From NCBI RefSeq assembly GCF_037975245.1, contig NC_092563.1:730001-794000 (forward strand): a stretch of DNA of 64,000 nt. Direction: 5' to 3'. Origin of the DNA: Apostichopus japonicus. Taxonomy: Eukaryota > Echinodermata > Holothuroidea > Aspidochirotida > Stichopodidae. The notes beneath the pieces were generated by a model. It was not told the DNA's origin and searched no databases. It worked only from the letters and a program-made list of their open reading frames with translations. The translations under genes were made by a program, and so were the position numbers. How positions within the stretch are numbered: the first letter of the stretch is position 1; every line of letters begins with the position of its first letter. Below are positions 24,801 to 33,418 of the stretch, piece after piece.

Positions 24801-27800
24801 GAGGCCCAGTGCAGTGTACCTTGTAAGTCATCATCAAATCTCTCTATGTCAGTAAGGTTAAGTATGAATGTTAAAGTCTTTGAATGTCAAAGAGATTGTA
24901 ACGAAATCCAGAATAATGGAACACTTAAACTTATAAAAAGTCAAAGGATTTTCTTGCGTCCATGGATATGTCACTGTTTGTCTTAGTACAATGTTCATCC
25001 ATGGATATGTCACTGTTTGACTTGGTACAATGTACGTCCATGGATATGTCAACGTTTGTCTTGGTACAATGTTCATCCATGGATATGTCAACGTTTGTCT
25101 TGGTACAATGTACGTCCATTTACATGTCAACGTTTGTCTTGGTACAATGTTCATCCATGGATATGTCAACGTTTGTCTTGGTACAATGTTCATCCATGGA
25201 TATGTCAACGTTTGTCTTGGTACAATGTACGTCCATTTATATGTCAACGTTTGTCTTGGTACAATGTTCATCCATGGATATGTCAACGTTTGTCTTGGTA
25301 CAATGTACGTCCATGGAAATGTCACTGTTTGCCTTGGTACAATGTTGATCTATGGATACGTCACTGTTTGTCTTGGTACAATGTGCATCCATGGACATGT
25401 CAACGTTTGACTTGGTACAATGTACGTCTATGGATACACTGTTTGACTTGGTACAATGTGCATCCATGGATATGTCACTGTTTGTCTTGGTACAATGTTC
25501 ATCCATGGATATGTCAACGTTTGTCTTGGTACAATGTACGTCCATGGATATGTCAACGTTTGTCTTGGTACAATGTTCATCCATGGATATATCAACGTTT
25601 GTCTTGGTACAATGTGCATCCATGGACATGTCAACGTTTGACTTGGTACAATGTACGTCTATGGATACACTGTTTGACTTGGTACAATGTGCATCCATGG
25701 ATATGTCACTGTTTGTCTTGGTACAATGTTCATCCATGGAAATGTCACTGTTTGTCTTGGTACAATGTTCATCCATTGATATGTCAATGCTTGACTTGGT
25801 ACAATGTACATCCATTGATATGTCAATGCTTGACTTGGTACAATGTACATCCATGGATACATCACTGTTTGTCATGGTACAATGTGCATCCATGGATATG
25901 TCAACGTTTGTCTTGGTACAATGTTCATCCATGGATATGTCAACGTTTGTCTTGGTACAATGTACATCCATGGATACATCACTGTTTGTCATGGTACAAT
26001 GTGCATCCATGGATATGTCACTGTTTGTCTTGGTACAATGTTCATCCATGGATATGTCAACGTTTGTCTTGGTACAATGTACGTCCATGGATATGTCAAC
26101 GTTTGTCTTGGTACAATGGTCATCCATGGATATATCAACGTTTGTCTTGGTACAATGTGCATCCATGGACATGTCAACGTTTGACTTGGTACAATGTACG
26201 TCTATGGATACACTGTTTGACTTGGTACAATGTGCATCCATGGACATGTCACTGTTTGTCTTGGTACAATGTTCATCCATGGAAATGTCACTGTTTGTCT
26301 TGGTACAATGTTCATCCATTGATATGTCAATGCTTGACTTGGTACAATGTACATCCATTGATATGTCAATGCTTGACTTGGTACAATGTACATCCATGGA
26401 TACATCACTGTTTGTCATGGTACAATGTTCATCCATGGATATGTCACTGTTTGTCTTGGTACAATGTACATCCATGGATACATCACTGTTTGTCATGGTA
26501 CAATGTGCATCCATGGATATGTCAACGTTTGTCTTGGTACAATCCACATCCATGGATACGTCACAGTTTCTCTTGGTACATGTGTTCTTCAGAAAACTGT
26601 CATATTTTCATTCTTCCTGCTCTCTAGCTCCAACCCCTCATGAAGGGTCCTGTCCCAACCAACATTTTGCTTGCACATCCTCATCCACCGGGCACATGAC
26701 TTGTTTCCAAGAAATACGGAAATGTGACGGCCACCAGGACTGCGAAAATGGAGACGATGAGGAGAGTTGTGCATCCGTTTGCCATTATCTCCTGGAAGGT
26801 ACAGTCGGTTCATTTTCCTCTCCGAACTATCCGGGGAATTACTACAGTGACCTGGACTGTGAGTGGAGGATTTCGCTAGGGCAAGAGGGCATTGTGCAAC
26901 TGAGGTTTGTTCAATTTGATCTGGAGTCCGGCTTCTACAGAGACTATGTAAAGGTTTTTGAAGACTATATCCAACCATCGACTGGAGCCTACGTCCGGGT
27001 ATGTTGTCAGTTATTCAACTTATCTAACTTACACCTTTTCTTTTTGAATTTGTTTTTCCACAAATACTAGCTGACAGTAGTAAGCTATGCAAGTCAGTAT
27101 GAAAAGAGTCTGTGGCCGTGTTACATTACGGATCAGACTCTGCATTCGCTGTTCAGCATTAAACTTGACTTTAAACCCCCGGGCCTTTGGATTTAGATCC
27201 CCTGCTCAGCATCAGATCCAGCGCATGCAATCACTGTTATTAACACACTACTATTATGTCAAATTATGGGCCTAAATAACAAATATAATTATTAAAGGTC
27301 ACCACTGATCCCAGGTCAACGTAAAACTGTGTTGACAGAATTCATATCCACAGGATCACATCCACCCTCGATCCTGGTCTATATCGCTTGATTCAAATCG
27401 CGGGGTCCGATTCTCGTTTACATTATAAATTAGACACCTAGGGCTGGGCACAACACCATGCTTTGTGGTCTAATGTAAATGAGGCCTGTGACTCTTCAAC
27501 ACAACATGGTCAGATTGTGGGGTATTTCTGAATTATTCCAGTACTCTAGGAAAAGAAATGGCTTGATATAGGCCAGTGTTTATCCAGTCTTCACATGGAT
27601 AGATTTCATTTGATCTACTTTAGGCTTTGTAATCCTGGAGATTAATAAGGAAACGGAACCAAGGTAGCCATCATAGAGTTTATAAACTTGTCTTACTATT
27701 AGGGAAAGTGTTCATATGACAAACGAGAGGCCAGCTAGGATATTTCTTCTTCTTCTTTCCCCCCCGCCCCCCATCTTCTGTATTGATTTCACTGAGTTAA

Positions 27801-30800
27801 TATATTTTTACGAAAGTAGATAGTTATTAAGTACATAGTTTATAGTACTTACATAGTACATAGTTGTTAGGTCTCTGAATTTTCTCTTGAAGTTAAAAGT
27901 TGACTATTTTACCGTTTTGGCCTATCTAGCGTGAGATTGACACCTACTACGGCTCAATGCAGGACGTTTACAGTCCACCTACAGTAGTGGAAGCATCTGG
28001 TAGTTCATTGGTCGTTCAGTTCCATACGGACAACAACATTAACCGGGGAGGGTTCAACGCTACTTTCCAAAAGAAAGGTAACTAAAATATGTTAACTATC
28101 TTGAGAATAAGCTATTTCAGACAGGGAAATTCTTGCTGCAGCTTTGCTGAAATCCATGACAAGAAATTTCTATGATCTCATGTGTTTAGAATTTCTCATT
28201 TGTATTGTTTAATTATACATTAATTGTTTACAGAATGCATGCATTGTTTCCTTTGTCCTTGCTCAAAGTTGCAGTCACCTTTAAATGGTTAGTGTGGTGG
28301 GAGTCACCTGTAGGTGTAATTTGGAATACCCTAGCTTCCCACTTCTCAATCACAAAGAAAGTTAGAGTCTGAGAGATACCTCAGGTGTTGAAGGAGGCTT
28401 GTGAACAACATAGGAGAATAGTAGTGATCAATGTAAGTGTACTATTCATGGGAGGATGTGATTAACATAAATGTATTATACATATAAATGTATTATTCAT
28501 GGGAGGATATTTTTTTTGCAGGATACTGTATTGATCATCAGAAGAGTTGTGGTGAGGATGACAACAACTGTTATGATGTGGACAGGGAGATGTGTGATGG
28601 TCGCTATGCCTGTCAAAGAGGCCAGGATGAAGTAGGGTGTGGTGAGTAGTGTAATGGTCATTGTCCATACTAGCATGGTGTCCTCTAGAGAGGAGGGTGG
28701 TGGCCAGGGGTGGGGTTGGGGATAGAACAGTGGGTAGAAGCCAGTATGTACTAGGGTGTGGTGAGTAGTGGTATGGTCATTGTCAATAGCATGGTGTACT
28801 CTAGAGAAGATGGTGGTTGCCAGGGGTTGGGGGTAGGGGAGTGGGGTAGAAACCAGGATGTAGTACTAGGGTGTGGTGAGTAGTGGTATGGTCATTGTCA
28901 ATAGCATGGTGTACTCTAGAGAAGATGGTGGTTGCCAGGGGTTGGGGGTAGGGGAGTGGGGTAGAAACCAGGATGTAGTACTAGGGTGTGGTGAGTAGTG
29001 GTATGGTCATTGTCAATAGCATGGTGTCCTCTAGAGAGGAGGTTGGTGGTCAGGGGTTGGGGTAGGGGAGTGGGGTAAAAGCCAGGGATGATGTTGGATC
29101 TAGTGCATATCAGAAGTGGACATTATACTAGCATGTGACCTCTGTAGAGTAAGTTGTGGATTTGAAAAAAAGGATTTGTGTAGAGGCCAGGGATAAAGTA
29201 TGATGCAGTGGCCTTTATAGTACCAGCATATTTCCTATGGAATTGTGGGTGTCAGAAATGGGCTGGGGTATGGTAGAGTGAGTGTGGGTAGAGGCCAGGG
29301 GTGAAGTAGACTGCAGTGAGTGTCGCAGTGATTAGATTGTAAATGTAAAGAGGTGGGTGTTGAAGATGGGGGGGGCTGGGGGAAGTTGGGGATGTGAGGC
29401 AGGGCGTGGTCCACAGTGGTAGAAGTCAGAGACAAAGTAGAATGCATGTAGTAAGTGGTCATGACAATACTAGCCATATGTCCTCTGGTGATGTGGATAT
29501 CAAGGAGAGAGAGAGAGAGAGGGGTGTGTTGGTCTGGGTAGGAGGCAAAGAAAGTAGGATGCAGTGCATAATAGAAGTGACCATTAGAGTAGTAACATGA
29601 GTACGTAGGGGGTTGGGGGTGTAGACAGGACCAAATAGGATGCAGTGTGTAGAATTGGTCGCTACAGTGGTAGTATGTGCCCTATGGAGAGAATAGGGCA
29701 GGTGTGGTTGGCAGAAGACTGGTCTGGGTAGAGGCTAAGATGAGTAGAATAAGTGATTACAGTACAATAGTTGTGTATGTCTACAATGGTAAGGAGGGCA
29801 TGGCTTTGAGAGATATCAGGGCTGAGTAAAATGGGTGAAGGGTAGGGGTGTCAGAGTGGGTGGGGAACAGTAAAGTGGGTGAATTAACATACTAGTATGT
29901 GCCCTCTGGAATGGCAGGGGGTGGGGGGGGGGCTGTGTAGAAGCCATGATGAAGTAAGACTGCACTACAGTACTAGATTATGGTTTACAAAGTAAAAGGG
30001 TTTGGATGTAAGAAAAGGTTTCTGGGTAGAGGCTACAATAAAGTAAAATGAGTAGTAGAAACATTACAATATTAGCTTGTGAAGACAGTATGATTGTATG
30101 AGAGTAGAGTGGGGAAGGGGAGGGATGGAGGATGTTGGAGAGCTCTGCTTTGAAGGCAGAATGAAGTGTGGTGAGTAGTATAAAATACCATTATCCAAGT
30201 ACCATGTATCGAAGTATCATGTATGAAGTATAATCTTGATTTGTTTGGGTTCAGGTAACTGTTCTGCAGAGAAGATACCCTGTCAGGGATCAGGTAGGGA
30301 CTGCTTCCTCCCTGAAGACAGATGTAATGGGTTCACCACATGCAGTCCTGGAGGTGAAGACGAACAGTTCTGCACCGCTGAAATCTGTGGAGAGGCTCAT
30401 GGTCTATTTCTTTGTAAAGATGGTACTTGTATTCAAGAGAAATGGATGTGTGACGTTCAGGTCGACTGTGAAGATGGATCCGACGAGTCAGATTGTCGTA
30501 AGTGATATTTGTTATAAGTTTCAACCGTGAAAAAATGAGAAATGACTTTAACCTGCTACCGAGATCCTACTTTTAATGTGATGCACTTTGTCATCCTCTG
30601 TTTGGTGTACAAATGTTTAGGTTCACTATCCAGGGTCTTCCATGAAGACTGAGCCATGACCCACCATCCCCTCCCCCCCTCCCCCCCACCCAACTGCTTT
30701 GAATCCATGCTCAGGATGTATGAAAGCTATAGCTAAGACTATGCACCGGAAATATATATAAATCCATCTCTGCCGGCAATCCTCTAAAACCATAGATAAG

Positions 30801-32863
30801 TTTCTGGCTTCTGGAATAAAATGTCACTTTTGGGTCTTCCCCTTTGGGTTGAGGACCATCGTTGATGTAGAAACATTCAATGTGTCGGTAAGGTGATGAT
30901 CAAGGCAGAAGGTGATAATTTAGTGAATGGATTTGAAGAGATGCAGAAAATAGATATTATTATTTAAAACATTGGAAAAGTGACAAGGGGGGCGGGCATG
31001 TATTTGAAACAAACAGTGAAACACCTTCCAGCTGATACTATGATACTATGATCCATATTGCAATGTCATCAAGTGTTTTGTGGTTAGCGTTACCTTTGAC
31101 CTTTGATGTAGGTATGTGATGTAGAGCAGTGGCAGTTCTTGATCTCAAAGTGCATCTTTCAAAGGAAGAAAAGGACATGTTAAGCTGCCCTTCACTCAGT
31201 CGAATTAGTTGACAGCTGCTTTAGTCAACACATCAGTTCCAATGATGAACTATTCATTCTCTGGGACTTTCACTGGCTCAATCAGGGTAACTTCAAGTAT
31301 CCATCGAGCCAGAGACGTCACTAATATTTAGCAGGGAGAGGTTAAAACTAGTAAATATGCCAGCGTATTTGAATCCAAATGATTTGCGGTCTCAGACAAA
31401 GAATGGTCAACTTCAATTTAATTTTTTGTGAAATTGTTTAATTCTTTGTGGAATTTCTACATGTTTGTAGGTTATTGTAAATGGTATGATTGCAAGTTAC
31501 CCCTCAGTACTGAAGAGATGGAATCAGGAGTTGGGTGTATGATGAAATGAATAATCATACCACATGTCATGTATCGACTTCATTCTGCCAACCAAAGTGT
31601 GTAGTATCTGGAGAAACCATGGATTTTTGCAAGTTACATTTTGTCTTGCTGTAATTTGTGTATAATTTTAATTGCAACTAATTTCATTTGTATATTAGCA
31701 ATATTCTATATTTGATTGTATTTTCCATATTTTGTATGCATATATTTTTATGTAGTTTCAAATTTGCATATTTAACATAAAAGCATCTGTTTGACTGCAT
31801 ACGTTGGAATCTTTTCATTTTGTCAGTTTAAAACTTTGTTTCGTCATTTGCAATGACGATTTTACAAATTATTCTTCTCTATCCAGCATCTACTGTCAAA
31901 GTAATCACAGCTGCCGTGATTGGTTCGTTGGTGTGCGGGATGCTCCTCGTTGCTGCCCTCAGTTGTACATGCAAGTTGTACCAGCTCCGTCAGGTCCGCA
32001 GAGACGGAGGACAGTCACCATCCAGATCGTCCTACTACATCTACGGGGGAGAAAATGACCAGAGGGAAGCACCCCCGTCCTACTCAGCCACTATGGCATC
32101 TCCTCATTATGGAGACCTTCAGAGGGCATTCGTGGAAGGAGTAAGGGGAGGCACGACTGTATCCCATGGGATCAACAGACGAAGGTCCCGCTTTCTCAGA
32201 ATGCTCTCTCGTGGCAGTCAAGGAGAATTGAATGCAGCCGCTACCCCAGAGGCAGCCTCGAATAGAAACACTCCAGAGGGTGGGTCTCTCGAACAAGAAA
32301 CTCATGACATACAAAACTCAGTCAACGTAGAGGGTAGATCCTCAGAAAGTTCCGACCCACAGAATACCCTGGAGACATCCAGCTTCACCACATCGGACAC
32401 AGACTCGGAAACTACCCAAGAGGTGGTTCAACAAGCACACCTTGACCACCAAATACTGAATGCAGCTGCAAACATCCACAGGATTAGAGTAGTTAACAGG
32501 ATACTTCAGCGGCAAGCAACAAGCAGAAGATCTCCTGACCACCCCCCCTCATCTGAGGGTCCTACCACATCATCAAGTAGCACCCCTGACACATCAGTGG
32601 ATGGTACATCGGGTGGGTCCTCATCATTGGCAGTCACACCAGAGCTTTCATCAACATCCCAAGACCATGCTGGACATGGTCATCAGGGCACTCCAGACAG
32701 AGGGGAGATAACTCTACCATCATCATCAGCAGCAGCAGCAGCAGCGGTCTTCGTCACCCCTGATGAAGATGAGTTTCCTAGAGAGCACGATCCTGCCATC
32801 ATCGTTGGTGTGCATAATCCAGAGGAAAATAGGGATGATGTACAACTACTAGATGACGTATGA
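18831..32863 (+). CDS. LRP12: LRP3/LRP10/LRP12-type LDL receptor-related membrane protein, 10 coding exons
   Basis: Coding exons: 18831-18885, 20429-20467, 21836-21971, 24060-24268, 24685-24822, 26628-26998, 27930-28077, 28522-28641, 30255-30497 and 31887-32863. Every junction has AG/GT borders and matching phase, giving 811 residues. Order: signal peptide (about 1-30), CUB1 (35-146), LDLa1 (154-191), LDLa2 (199-241), CUB2 (244-366), LDLa3-5 (367-486), transmembrane helix (492-515) and a roughly 296-residue tail. This is the layout of human LRP12 and its relatives LRP3 and LRP10, type I endocytic receptors. The tail has REAPPSY (PPxY, a WW-domain ligand, 549-552) and a DVQLL acidic dileucine just before the end (804-808). 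A 5' untranslated exon must exist because the first coding exon is preceded by an acceptor; it was not found. The symbol is that of the closest vertebrate member; the gene may predate the LRP3/10/12 split. Confidence 0.92.
20429..20467 (+). CDS. LRP12: Receptor exon 2: hydrophobic core of signal peptide
   Basis: A 39-bp exon between a TTTTTCTCTATCTTTTCAG acceptor and a GTAAGT donor. It adds [13 protein letters not shown], the hydrophobic core and probable cleavage region. Both borders are phase 1. Confidence 0.75.
21836..21971 (+). CDS. LRP12: Receptor exon 3: first half of CUB1
   Basis: Encodes [20 protein letters not shown] and onward, with the CUB hallmarks G-x-I-x-S-P-x-F/Y-P and C-x-W-x-I (CKWKIHL). 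The acceptor is TTGCTTGACAG; the GTAACT donor leaves phase 2. Confidence 0.92.
23101..23700. repeat. 43-bp minisatellite in receptor intron 3
   Basis: About 14 tandem copies of a 43-bp unit beginning GTTAGGGTACCATGAGTAGA, at 23101, 23144 and so on. Copies vary at a few positions (GAGTAGATC or GAGCAGATA, CATTAGG or CGTTAGG). The array lies between the two CUB1 exons. Confidence 0.95.
24060..24268 (+). CDS. LRP12: Receptor exon 4: second half of CUB1
   Basis: Joins exon 3 in phase to give [11 protein letters not shown], then LAIYPSLG and [20 protein letters not shown], the D/Y-x-L-x-I-Y and S-x-x-x-x-I-x-F/L strands of a CUB fold, ending KFNLTYIRG. The acceptor follows CATGTTCAG; the donor is GTAAGA (phase 1). 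Confidence 0.9.
24685..24822 (+). CDS. LRP12: Receptor exon 5: LDLa1
   Basis: Encodes one complete LDLa module: [13 protein letters not shown], then [18 protein letters not shown], with six cysteines and the calcium-cage acidic cluster ending DGSDE. The acceptor TTCTTTCCAAAG was chosen because it is the one that joins exon 4 in phase 1. The donor is GTAAGT. Confidence 0.93.
24960..26580. repeat. 39-bp minisatellite in receptor intron 5
   Basis: About 41-42 tandem copies of a 39-bp unit of the type CATCCATGGATATGTCAACG followed by TTTGTCTTGGTACAATGTT. Because 39 is 13 codons and the unit lacks stops in several frames, very long open frames (up to 572 codons forward, 438 reverse) appear. They encode only 13-residue repeats such as [13 protein letters not shown] or [13 protein letters not shown]. 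The array ends about 45 bp before the acceptor of exon 6. Confidence 0.97.
26628..26998 (+). CDS. LRP12: Receptor exon 6: LDLa2 and first part of CUB2
   Basis: Starts after TTCCTGCTCTCTAG and encodes [18 protein letters not shown], LDLa2 ([16 protein letters not shown]), then CUB2 from [19 protein letters not shown] through CEWRI and [16 protein letters not shown], which carries the CUB strand with D-x-V-x-V. It ends in phase 0 at CGG before GTATGT. Confidence 0.93.
27930..28077 (+). CDS. LRP12: Receptor exon 7: end of CUB2
   Basis: Encodes [20 protein letters not shown], then [20 protein letters not shown], the usual C-terminal CUB strands (S-x-x-x-x-V-x-F-x-T/S-D followed by G-F). The acceptor is GGCCTATCTAG; the GTAACT donor leaves phase 1. 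Confidence 0.92.
28522..28641 (+). CDS. LRP12: Receptor exon 8: LDLa3
   Basis: Encodes [17 protein letters not shown] then [16 protein letters not shown]. All six cysteines are present, but the acidic calcium cluster is weaker than in LDLa1, 2 and 5 (RGQDE rather than DGSDE). The donor is GTGAGT at 28642. The last 21 bases and this donor are the seed of the repeats filling the next intron. Confidence 0.88.
28642..30190. repeat. Degenerate tandem array of about 119-bp units copied from an exon/intron border
   Basis: Units start at sequences resembling the end of exon 8 (GCCAGGATGAAGTAGGGTGTG, donor GTGAGTAG). The closest copies put GTGAGTAG again at 28761, 28876 and 28991, about 115-119 bp apart. 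More diverged starts (AGGCCAGGGATAAAGTATGA, AGAAGCCATGATGAAGTAAG, AAGGCAGAATGAAGTGTGG) continue to about 30155, where another GTGAGTAG follows at 30171. About 14 copies fill nearly the whole 1.6-kb intron. Confidence 0.85.
30255..30497 (+). CDS. LRP12: Receptor exon 9: LDLa4 and LDLa5
   Basis: Encodes [31 protein letters not shown] (LDLa4), then [16 protein letters not shown] and [16 protein letters not shown] (LDLa5, canonical calcium site). The acceptor is GTTTGGGTTCAG; the donor is GTAAGT, phase 1. Confidence 0.93.
31887..32863 (+). CDS. LRP12: Receptor exon 10: transmembrane helix and cytoplasmic tail
   Basis: After TTCTTCTCTATCCAG it encodes PSTVKV, a helix of about 24 residues ([20 protein letters not shown]), then [13 protein letters not shown] as a basic stop-transfer. 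The tail is Ser/Thr-rich with REAPPSY, a basic [16 protein letters not shown] segment, a short poly-Ala from a GCA run (about 32727-32747), and an acidic end ...DDVQLLDDV. DxxLL motifs bind GGA adaptors in LRP10 and other sorting receptors; that role here is inference. The stop is TGA at 32861-32863. Confidence 0.92.
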
Positions 32864-32970
32864 GAGGTGGAGGAGGAAAAACAGTATAGAAAATCATGGT
32901 GTGCATAATCCAGAGGAAAATAGGGATGATGTACAACTACTAGATGACGTATGAGAGGTGGAGGAGGAGG
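32809..32970 (+). repeat. 90-bp tandem duplication across the receptor stop codon
   Basis: The segment from GGTGTGCATAATCCAGAGG through GATGACGTATGAGAGGTGG occurs at about 32809 and again, essentially identical, at about 32899. The second copy includes a second DxxLL-coding stretch and a second TGA but lies downstream of the first stop, so it is 3' untranslated. Confidence 0.92.
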
Positions 32971-33000
32971 AGGAGGAGGAGGAGGTGGAGGAGGAGGAAA
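32955..33000. repeat. (GGA)n purine tract
   Basis: GGAGGAGGAGG triplets immediately after the duplicated 3' end of the receptor coding sequence, in the likely 3' untranslated region. Confidence 0.9.
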
Positions 33001-33156
33001 AACAGTATAGAAAATCAGGAAATGGAAAGGGAGGAAAAGAAATACTGAGATAAATTTATAAGGAGAAGGTTCAATTTAAATTCTAGATTAAATCTTAGGT
33101 GTAATTTCAGTGTGAACTCAAAAACAAGCGAAGCAGGTGTATCAAATTGAGTTGAC

Positions 33157-33418
33157 CGGGTGGGTAGATGGGGTACTGGGTGGGTAGGTGGAGTACTGGG
33201 TGGGTAGATGGGGTACTGGGTTGGTAGATGGGGTACTGGGTGGGTAGATGGGGTACTGGGTAGGTAGATGGGGTACTGGGTAGGTAGATGGGGTACTGGG
33301 TGAGTAGATTGGGTACTGGGTGGGTAGATTGGGATACTGGTGGGTAGATGGGGTGCTGGGTGGGTGGATGGGGTACTGGGTGGGTAGATGGGGTACTGGG
33401 TGGGTGGATGGGTACTAA
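33157..33418. repeat. 20-bp minisatellite in the receptor 3' region
   Basis: About 13 copies of GGGTGGGTAGATGGGGTACT with small changes (GTAGGTGG, GTAGATTG, GTGGATGG). The minus-strand open frame over it is a repeat by-product (runs of TQYPIYPP-like residues). Confidence 0.95.

Noticed and set aside
24858-26643. Long frames on both strands, up to 572 codons
   Set aside because: Products of the 39-bp minisatellite. Only the last part of one frame (from 26628) is a genuine exon; the frame from exon 5 stops in the first unit.
31853-31886. ATG at 31853 as the start of a separate protein with the receptor tail
   Set aside because: The segment before 31887 reads as a polypyrimidine tract and acceptor, and exon 9 joins at 31887 in phase, so the ATG is intronic.
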